Part shown: in pieces, positions 1 to 5,168 of the stretch
Numbering within the stretch: position 1 is the first letter of the stretch
How the letters are laid out: every line of letters starts with the position of its first letter
Source: Mycobacteriaceae bacterium
GTDB taxonomy: Bacteria; Actinomycetota; Actinomycetes; Mycobacteriales; Mycobacteriaceae
NCBI GenBank assembly: GCA_019242135.1
Contig: JAFAWC010000619.1
Coordinates: forward strand, 1-8,169
Reading direction: 5' to 3'
DNA length: 8,169 nt
The notes under the pieces: generated by a model
What the model was told of the DNA's origin: nothing
The model's database searches: none
What the model saw: the letters and a program-made list of their open reading frames with translations, nothing else
Translations under genes and position numbers: made by a program

Positions 1-1471
1 CAACGACCCGACGAAGGGCACCTACGCCAAACTCGTGGTGTCCGACGACGCATCAACTCTGTTGGGCCGCATCCTGGTTGGCGACGCCACCGCCTACGGG
101 ACTTTGCGTCCGCTCGTCGGTCGTCCGCTGCCCGCCGATCCGGCGTCGCTGATCGCGCCCGCGGCCGCCGAGGTGGGGGTGGGAGCGCTGCCCGACGAGG
201 CGCAGATCTGCTCCTGCAACGCGGTGACCAAAGGCACGATATGCGCCGCGATCACCGACGGGGCCTGCGACGTGCCCTCGATCAAGGGCGTCACGGTGGC
301 CGGAACGTCCTGCGGCAGCTGCGTTCCCATGCTCAAGCGGCTGCTGGAAGCCCAAGGCGTCGAGCAGTCGAAGGCGCTGTGCGAGCACTTCTCGCAGTCC
401 CGCGCCGAGCTGTTCGAGATCGTCGCTGCCGCCGGAATCCGCACATTTTCCGGGCTGATCGCCAAGTACGGCGTCGGGACCGGTTGCGACATCTGCAAAC
501 CCGCGGTCGCCTCGATTCTGGCGTCGACGTCGTCGGATCACATCCTCGACGGCGAAACCGCCGCGCTGCAGGACACCAACGATCACTTCCTGGCCAACCT
601 GCAACGCAATGGCACCTATTCGGTGGTGCCGAGGCTGCCCGGCGGGGAGATCACCCCCGAAAAGCTGATCGTGATCGGGGAGGTCGCCCGCGATTTCGGG
701 CTCTACACCAAGATCACCGGCGGGCAGCGCATCGACATGTTCGGCGCCCGCGTCGAGCAGCTTCCGCAGATTTGGAAGCGGCTCATCGACGCCGGCATGG
801 AGTCCGGGCACGCCTACGGCAAGGCCCTGCGGACAGTGAAGAGCTGCGTGGGGTCCACATGGTGTCGCTACGGGGTGCAGGACTCGGTGGCCCTGGCCGT
901 CGACCTCGAGTTGCGCTATCGCGGTCTGCGGTCGCCGCACAAGGTCAAGATGGGTGTCTCGGGCTGTCAACGCGAATGCGCCGAGGCGCGCAGCAAGGAC
1001 GTCGGCGTCATCGCGACCGAAAAGGGCTGGAACCTCTACGTCGGCGGCAACGGCGGGGCAACCCCGAAGCACGCGCAGCTGCTCGCCGGCGATCTGGACT
1101 CAAAGACGCTGGTGCGCTACATCGACCGCTACCTGATGTTCTACATCCGGACCGCCGACCGGCTGCAGCGCACCGCGGTATGGCAGGAGACCATCGAGGG
1201 TGGTCTCGATCACATCCGTGCCGTGGTGTGTGAGGACTCGCTGGCAATCGCCGACGAGTTGGATGCCGCCATGGCGCGACACGTCGCCGGATATTCCGAC
1301 GAATGGGCGGCGGTGCTGGCGGACGAGGAAAAGCTTTCGCGGTTCGTGTCATTCGTCAACATGCCTGGTCAGCCCGACCCGACAATCGTTTTCGATGACA
1401 GCGGTCCGCGCAAGGTGCCGGTGATGCTGGGCACACCCCGCATCGGTGACATGCGCGAAAGGTCGAATTAA
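1..1471 (+). CDS. nirB: NirB, large subunit of siroheme NAD(P)H nitrite reductase (5' partial)
   Basis: Catalytic subunit of cytoplasmic assimilatory nitrite reductase (nitrite to ammonium, six electrons). The gene enters from the left; the first full codon is at position 2, giving 489 residues. The N-terminal FAD/NAD(P)H part lies outside the window (complete NirB proteins are roughly 850 aa). Numbering from the Met codon at 35: a BFD-like [2Fe-2S] segment has C59-x-C61 and C93-x2-C96; a second Cys-containing segment (about 116-162) has C151-x2-C154; the nitrite/sulfite reductase half-domains (about 184-400) carry the siroheme/[4Fe-4S] ligands C271-x5-C277 and C311-x3-C315. All expected metal ligands in this part are present, so the visible region looks functional. 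nirD follows after 52 nt. The frame is open from the window edge, so the Met at 35 is internal. No promoter is visible because the 5' end is missing. Confidence 0.97.
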   Translation, partial: NDPTKGTYAKLVVSDDASTLLGRILVGDATAYGTLRPLVGRPLPADPASLIAPAAAEVGVGALPDEAQICSCNAVTKGTICAAITDGACDVPSIKGVTVAGTSCGSCVPMLKRLLEAQGVEQSKALCEHFSQSRAELFEIVAAAGIRTFSGLIAKYGVGTGCDICKPAVASILASTSSDHILDGETAALQDTNDHFLANLQRNGTYSVVPRLPGGEITPEKLIVIGEVARDFGLYTKITGGQRIDMFGARVEQLPQIWKRLIDAGMESGHAYGKALRTVKSCVGSTWCRYGVQDSVALAVDLELRYRGLRSPHKVKMGVSGCQRECAEARSKDVGVIATEKGWNLYVGGNGGATPKHAQLLAGDLDSKTLVRYIDRYLMFYIRTADRLQRTAVWQETIEGGLDHIRAVVCEDSLAIADELDAAMARHVAGYSDEWAAVLADEEKLSRFVSFVNMPGQPDPTIVFDDSGPRKVPVMLGTPRIGDMRERSN

Positions 1472-1506
1472 TGGCCACGAAACATCTCAGACGTCCAATG
1501 GCTACC

Positions 1507-1514
1507 GAAAGGAG
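1507..1514 (+). promoter_or_regulatory. Ribosome binding site of nirD
   Basis: GAAAGGAG lies 9 nt before the ATG at 1524. It decides the nirD start: the same frame is open back to an ATG at 1446 inside nirB, but those 26 extra codons have no comparable site and do not resemble NirD. Confidence 0.85.
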
Positions 1515-1523
1515 TTGGCACCG

Positions 1524-1889
1524 ATGACCGTACTCGTTGATCGCCCCATCGAGGTCACCACGCGGGGGTGGACGCCGGCGTGCCGGCTCGACGCGCTGCT
1601 GCCCGGGCGCGGGGTCGCCGTGCTGTTGCCCGGCGGGGAACAGGTGGCGCTATTCCTCCTTAACGACGGGAAGCTGGCTGCGGTCAGCAACATCGACCCG
1701 TTCGGCCGGGCCGCGGTGATGTCGCGCGGCATCACCGGTGACCGGCGCGGTGAGCCGACGGTGGCGTCACCGCTGCTCAAGCAAGCCTTCTCCCTTCGTG
1801 ATGGACGCTGCCTCGACGACGAGTCGCACGCGCTGACGGTCTACGAGGTGCGAGTACGCCATGGAATCGTTGAAGTCTGCGGTAAGTGA
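1524..1889 (+). CDS. nirD: NirD, small subunit of nitrite reductase
   Basis: 121-aa NirD-type protein with a Rieske-like beta fold, partner of NirB in cytoplasmic nitrite reduction. The start at 1524 follows a strong Shine-Dalgarno, and the length fits NirD (about 110-120 aa). The segment at residues 40-71 (VALF, then the SNIDPFGRA stretch at 55-63, then MSRGITG) is the NirD signature. Where true Rieske proteins have Cys-x-His cluster ligands this protein has D-P-F, so it should bind no [2Fe-2S] cluster, which is normal for NirD. The second half includes a GEPTVASPLLKQAFSL segment typical of the family. It lies 52 nt after nirB, and its last 29 nt overlap the start of the next gene in another frame, suggesting coupled translation. 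Confidence 0.95.
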   Translation: MTVLVDRPIEVTTRGWTPACRLDALLPGRGVAVLLPGGEQVALFLLNDGKLAAVSNIDPFGRAAVMSRGITGDRRGEPTVASPLLKQAFSLRDGRCLDDESHALTVYEVRVRHGIVEVCGK

Positions 1890-3006
1890 TCCGCTCAGAG
1901 GTTTCACCATCGGAGTGACCGCAGCTCGCCGGGCCGAGGAACTCATCACCCTGCTCGAGCGCCGCGGAGCCGCGGTCGTGCATGCGCCTGCGATTCGGAT
2001 CATTCCGCTGGTCGATGACGTCGAATTGCGCCGCGTCACAATGCTGCTCATCGAGCGCCCGCCCGACGTGGTCGTGGTGACCACCGGCATCGGCTTTCGC
2101 GGCTGGATCGAGGCCGCACACGGCTGGAACGTCGCCGACGAGTTGGTCGCCGCACTGGCGTCCACGCGCATCCTGGCCCGAGGACCGAAGGCCCGCGGTG
2201 CGGTTCGCCAGGCGGGACTTTGTGAGGAGTGGAGCCCGGAATCGGAGGCTTCACCGGAAGTCCTCGATCGGCTGCTGGCCGACGGCGCGTCCCAGCTGCG
2301 CGTCGCGGTGCAGTTACACGGGGCTGCCTCGGAGTGGGAGCCGAACGCGGACATCTGCGATGCGCTCACCATGGCGGGCGCTGCGGTGATCAAGGTGCCG
2401 GTGTACCGATGGGAGCCGCCGGAGGACAACCGGCCGATGGATCAGCTGATCTCGATGATCGTCCACGCCGACGTTGACGCGGTGAGCTTCACCAGTGCTC
2501 CCGCGGTCGCTTCGATGTTGCAGCGCGCCAAGGCGCTTGGCTGCGTCGAAGAGCTGCTCGGCGCCCTGCGCGGATCGGTCGCCGCGATCTGCGTCGGGCC
2601 GGTGAGCGCGGCGCCGCTGCGACGACTGGGTGTGCCGACCACCCACCCCGACCGCTACCGGCTTGGCGCGCTGGCGCGGTTGATTGCAGACGAAGTTCCC
2701 AGCCGCGCCTGCCGTTTCACTGCGGGCGGTCACCAGATCAGCGTGCGCCGGGCAACGGTCGCCGTCGACGGCGATGTCAAGACGATGCCGCCATCGGCGA
2801 TGGCGCTGCTTCGGCGACTGATGGCCACTCCGGGGATGGTGGTGTCTCGCGAGGAACTTCTCGCGCAATTACCGGGCGGCGGCGGAGACACGCACGCCGT
2901 TGACACCGCGATGGCCCGACTGCGGTCGGCACTGGGCGCACCCCGAGCCGTTCAGACCGTCGTCAAACGCGGCTACCGGCTGGCGATCGACCCGGCGAAA
3001 TGCTGA
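1861..3006 (+). CDS. HemD-like domain fused to OmpR/PhoB-type winged helix (Rv0260c-like)
   Basis: 381 aa in two modules. Residues about 14-270 look like uroporphyrinogen-III synthase (HemD): two Rossmann-like halves with the TTGIGF segment at 74-79, a VAVQLHG strand near 148-154, FTSAPAV at 210-216 and CVGPVSAAPLRRLG at 244-257. Residues about 288-376 form an OmpR/PhoB-type winged helix: an LLRRL helix, GMVVSREELL, then AVDTAMARLRSALG (recognition helix) and a VKRGYRL wing ending. There is no receiver domain. In my recollection M. tuberculosis Rv0260c has the same length and layout. It may be an active HemD, a regulator that senses a tetrapyrrole, or both; the sequence does not decide. The start at 1861 overlaps nirD by 29 nt, with GAGG at 1845-1848 as a rather distant Shine-Dalgarno; TTG at 1870 is a less likely alternative. 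The stop overlaps the next start by 7 nt. Confidence 0.9.
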   Translation: MESLKSAVSDPLRGFTIGVTAARRAEELITLLERRGAAVVHAPAIRIIPLVDDVELRRVTMLLIERPPDVVVVTTGIGFRGWIEAAHGWNVADELVAALASTRILARGPKARGAVRQAGLCEEWSPESEASPEVLDRLLADGASQLRVAVQLHGAASEWEPNADICDALTMAGAAVIKVPVYRWEPPEDNRPMDQLISMIVHADVDAVSFTSAPAVASMLQRAKALGCVEELLGALRGSVAAICVGPVSAAPLRRLGVPTTHPDRYRLGALARLIADEVPSRACRFTAGGHQISVRRATVAVDGDVKTMPPSAMALLRRLMATPGMVVSREELLAQLPGGGGDTHAVDTAMARLRSALGAPRAVQTVVKRGYRLAIDPAKC

Positions 3007-3737
3007 TTCTCACTGCGCACGGCACGCGCAGCGCTGCGGGCGCGGCGACGATCCACACCCTGCGCTCAGCGGTCGCTCGCCGGATCGGGCCGGTGGTCAC
3101 GTCATTCGTTGACGTGCTCGCGCCGAACCCTGCCGAGGTGCTGGCAGTGGCGCGCGGGCCCGCGGTGGTGGTGCCGGCGTTCCTGGCGTCGGGATATCAC
3201 GTGCGCACCGATCTACCCGCGGCCGTCGCATCGAGTGGACACGGCGACGTGCTTGTGACTCCCGCGCTGGGTCCCGATCGGGTGCTCGCCACGGTGATGC
3301 GCGACCGGCTCTACGAGGTCGGCTGGCGCCGGGGTGACGCGGTCGTGATGGCCGCCGCCGGCTCGTCGGATCGTTGCGCTCAGCGCGAACTGCGCTGGGC
3401 AGCAGCGTTGTTGGCCAGGGAGGTCGGGTCCTTCGTGCCGGTCGGTTTCGTGGCAACGGGGGCACCCCGGGTCGCCGACGTGGTGGGCAGGCTGCGTGCC
3501 GATGGCCGGCGACGCGTCTTCGTCGCGTCGTATCTGCTGGCGCCGGGGTTGTTTCACTCGCGCCTGGCATCGTGTGGGGCCGATGGGGTGGCGGCACCGC
3601 TGGGGACGCATCCGCGCGTGGTGGACCTCGTCGTGGACCGGTTCGTAAATGGTCTTGGACGGGTTGACGGTCGGAGGGCCTCGCCGGCTGCCGTCTCGGC
3701 GCGGCGGCGGTCAGAAAACGTGGCGGACGTCGCGTAG
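3000..3737 (+). CDS. CbiX-type sirohydrochlorin chelatase (Rv0259c-like)
   Basis: 245-aa cytoplasmic class II chelatase, expected to insert Fe2+ into sirohydrochlorin to make siroheme, the NirB cofactor. It is a two-half CbiX protein. The N-terminal half opens with LILTAHGTRSAAG (His7) and has PAFLASGYHVRTDLP (His67), the two conserved metal-binding histidines. The C-terminal half repeats the pattern in degenerate form: AAAGSSD at 118-124 replaces AHGTR, so the first His is lost, while YLLAPGLFHSRL keeps a His at 186. The active site is therefore probably in the first half. The ATG at 3000 lies within the last codons of the upstream gene (7-nt overlap) and has no clear Shine-Dalgarno, which suggests translational coupling. 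The last 27 nt overlap the convergent ATL gene. Cobalt chelation for cobalamin is an alternative, but the nirBD context favours iron and siroheme. Confidence 0.9.
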   Translation: MLILTAHGTRSAAGAATIHTLRSAVARRIGPVVTSFVDVLAPNPAEVLAVARGPAVVVPAFLASGYHVRTDLPAAVASSGHGDVLVTPALGPDRVLATVMRDRLYEVGWRRGDAVVMAAAGSSDRCAQRELRWAAALLAREVGSFVPVGFVATGAPRVADVVGRLRADGRRRVFVASYLLAPGLFHSRLASCGADGVAAPLGTHPRVVDLVVDRFVNGLGRVDGRRASPAAVSARRRSENVADVA

Positions 3738-4007
3738 CGGTACCGTGCCGTCCACGGCGAGCACGCCCTCGGCGCGCAACAACTCGAGCTGACGTGTGGT
3801 CAGGTGCCGCGCAGGCCGGCCCGTCGAACGGATCACCCGGTGCCACGGCAGGTCGGCGGAGTCGGTACGCATGATCCAGCCCACGATACGCGGGCTGGAA
3901 AGGCCGGCGGCTGTAGCGATATCACCGTAGGTTGCGACCCTCCCGGGTGGGATCGCCGCGACCAGCCGGCGCACCCGCTCGACGTCCGCACCGGTGACTG
4001 ACGGCAT
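3711..4007 (-). CDS. Alkyltransferase-like protein (ATL), MGMT family without the acceptor Cys
   Basis: 98-aa DNA-binding protein of the O6-alkylguanine-DNA alkyltransferase fold. VRRLVAAIPPGRVATYGDIA (11-30) is the helix-turn-helix entry with the base-flipping Tyr27. SPRIVGWIMR (38-47) matches the segment with the arginine finger (Arg39). The active-site motif is PWHRVI at 54-59 instead of PCHRV, so Trp55 replaces the alkyl-accepting Cys. ATLs cannot repair by transfer; they bind O6-alkylguanine and direct it to nucleotide excision repair. The frame is open about 99 codons upstream, but that part lies antisense within lipV and shows no family similarity, so the ATG at 4007 is chosen. The start is 17 nt after the lipV stop, suggesting a lipV-ATL operon. 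Its 3' end overlaps the convergent chelatase gene by 27 bp. It resembles M. tuberculosis Rv3204 in family and neighbours. Confidence 0.92.
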   Translation of the reverse strand: MPSVTGADVERVRRLVAAIPPGRVATYGDIATAAGLSSPRIVGWIMRTDSADLPWHRVIRSTGRPARHLTTRQLELLRAEGVLAVDGTVPLRDVRHVF

Positions 4008-4009
4008 TC

Positions 4010-4039
4010 TTTTTGCAGCCGTTCTTATTGCAGCCGTTC
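4010..4039 (-). repeat. Imperfect 15-bp tandem duplication spanning the lipV stop
   Basis: Two adjacent 15-bp units (4010-4024 and 4025-4039) match at 14 of 15 positions, and the match extends 3 bp further (4007-4024 versus 4022-4039, 17 of 18). On the minus strand the units read GAACGGCTGCAATAA, which contains the lipV stop, then GAACGGCTGCAAAAA, followed by GA and the TG of the ATL start. The second unit is the whole lipV-ATL spacer. It looks like a slippage duplication in which one copy carries the TAA and the other an AAA. Confidence 0.9.
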
Positions 4040-4828
4040 CCGCACGGCGGCAGCGGTCTGCGCGGGCCGGGCGAGTGGCACCATGTGGTTGCAATCGAGG
4101 TCGATCAGCGTGAAGTCGGGACCGAGGCTGCTCTGCAGCCCTTCGACCAGCGTGTCCGCGACGTAGGGCGGATCGGTTTTGGTGGCGCGCAGCAGCGTTG
4201 TCGGGGTTCCACTGCGCGGCACGGCAATCGGGCGAGCGAGCTCGCTCCAGTAGGACATCATCGCGGGCAGGCTCATCCGCCAGCCGACTCGCCCGTTCGG
4301 CCACGGGACCAGATGTTCGTCGAGCTCTTCTTCCAGGTCGGCTTCGGGCACCTCAGCCCACGAGCCCGACACCTTGTCGGCGCGTGCCTCGTCGCGATCG
4401 GTGTAGTCCGGAGATGCCAGCATCTCCTCGGCGATCTCACGCATGCGGCGGCCGTTAAGGCCTGCCGCCGGGTCGAGAAGCACGACCGCGTCGACCAAGT
4501 CCGGCCGCGCGGCAGCGAGTTGCAGAGAGATCGCCCCGCCGAACGAATGGCCCATCACCGTGACAGGCCGTCCGCCCTCGTCATCGAGCAGCGCCGCGAG
4601 CGCGTCGACGTTCGCATCGATCGTCCACGGCGCGTCCCACGATGAGCGGCCGTGGCCGATCAAATCCGGCGCCGCGACCGTGACATCGGACAGATGCCGG
4701 GTGGCCAAGGTGTTCCAGCGCTTGCCGTGTCCAGTCAACCCGTGGACGGCCAGCACGCGGATCGGCCCCGCGGGGCCGAACCGGTAGATCTGCAGATCGG
4801 AGTTCACGCCTTGATCGTGCCAAACCAT
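4025..4828 (-). CDS. lipV: Alpha/beta-hydrolase fold esterase/lipase (LipV-like)
   Basis: 267-aa alpha/beta hydrolase, probably a soluble serine esterase or lipase; the substrate cannot be read from the sequence. VLAVHGLTGHG (25-35) carries the HG oxyanion motif, PDLIGHGRS (54-62) is the family's conserved segment, and GHSFGG (93-98) is the nucleophile elbow with Ser95. A lid region follows at about 120-200. LLRATKTDP (212-220) is in the place of the acid-bearing strand and NHMVPL (247-252) supplies His248. No signal peptide is seen. The name follows its family and its position (divergent from adnA, upstream of ATL), as I recall for Rv3203. The ATG at 4828 has no Shine-Dalgarno; a GTG at codon 8 (4807) is possible. 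It is probably co-transcribed with ATL, whose start is 17 nt downstream. Confidence 0.88.
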   Translation of the reverse strand: MVWHDQGVNSDLQIYRFGPAGPIRVLAVHGLTGHGKRWNTLATRHLSDVTVAAPDLIGHGRSSWDAPWTIDANVDALAALLDDEGGRPVTVMGHSFGGAISLQLAAARPDLVDAVVLLDPAAGLNGRRMREIAEEMLASPDYTDRDEARADKVSGSWAEVPEADLEEELDEHLVPWPNGRVGWRMSLPAMMSYWSELARPIAVPRSGTPTTLLRATKTDPPYVADTLVEGLQSSLGPDFTLIDLDCNHMVPLARPAQTAAAVRERLQ

Positions 4829-4892
4829 GCCGGCGGCCCGGGCGGAGCCGTTCGGGACCGATGTTGTCGGACCCTCGTGGTGTCATCACGTC
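4829..4892. promoter_or_regulatory. 64-bp divergent intergenic region, lipV / adnA
   Basis: This is the only space between the divergent starts of lipV (4828, minus) and adnA (4893, plus), so it should hold the promoters of both unless they lie inside coding sequence. The half next to lipV is very GC-rich, and I find no convincing TANNNT -10 element or Shine-Dalgarno on the minus strand. The half next to adnA carries the damage-promoter match described separately. Confidence 0.7.
4864..4886 (+). promoter_or_regulatory. RecA-NDp-like (PafBC-type) DNA-damage promoter before adnA
   Basis: TTGTCGGAC at 4864-4872, an 8-nt spacer, then TGTCAT at 4881-4886. The mycobacterial RecA-independent damage promoter consensus is TTGTCRGTG-N8-TANNNT. 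The first seven bases and the spacer length match exactly. The last two bases of the upstream box (AC for TG) and the second base of the -10 (G for A) do not. The -10 ends 6 nt before the ATG at 4893, so transcription would begin at or next to that A and give a leaderless mRNA. This agrees with the lack of any Shine-Dalgarno at adnA. Control of a break-resection helicase by this system makes biological sense. Placement and spacing are seen; function is inferred. Confidence 0.55.
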
Positions 4893-5126
4893 ATGGCCGC
4901 ACCGCAGTTGATCGCCGATCCGGCGGCCCGGGGCTTTATCCGCGTCGTCGGCGGCCCGGGCACCGGTAAGACCGGCCTGCTCATCGAGGCGGCGGCCTCG
5001 CGGGTCGCGTCGGGCGTCGATCCGGAATCCGTTCTGTTGCTGTGCCCGACAGCACCGGCGGCGGTCAGGACCCGGCGCGCGCTCAGCTCGGCGCTGGCGT
5101 CGCGGTGCGGTCCCGCGATCAGTCGG

Positions 5127-5129
5127 TAG
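5127..5129 (+). other. Premature in-frame amber codon in adnA
   Basis: Codons run CGG TAG CCG CTG GTT CGC at 5124-5141. On both sides the same frame encodes clear AdnA sequence (ISR before, PLVRTLHSYAFAVLRLAAQ after). A GAG (Glu) codon would restore the likely ancestral reading, so a single G-to-T change accounts for it. Confidence 0.9.
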
Positions 5130-5168
5130 CCGCTGGTTCGCACGCTGCACTCTTACGCGTTCGCGGTT

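Noticed and set aside
53..1072. 339-codon minus-strand open frame inside nirB
   Set aside because: It is antisense to a region with all NirB metal ligands; its own translation resembles no protein family.
1446..1523. NirD start at the upstream ATG (1446)
   Set aside because: It overlaps the end of nirB and adds residues unlike NirD; the ATG at 1524 has a strong Shine-Dalgarno.
1650..1740. Rieske [2Fe-2S] cluster in NirD
   Set aside because: The Cys-x-His ligand pairs are absent (D-P-F at that place), as is usual for NirD, so no cluster is claimed.
3735..3765. Hairpin CCGTG...CACGG after the chelatase stop as a terminator
   Set aside because: A 5-bp stem without a U tract inside ATL coding sequence is common in GC-rich DNA and does not support a terminator call.
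4008..4304. N-terminal extension of the ATL gene (99 codons upstream in frame)
   Set aside because: It lies within lipV in another frame, is Arg/Ala-rich and unlike any ATL or MGMT N-terminus; MPSVTG at 4007 gives the normal ATL length.
4827..4892. AdnA start at ATG 4827
   Set aside because: It would begin on the lipV start codon and run through the promoter match; the added residues (PAARAEPFG...) look non-conserved. It is not excluded.
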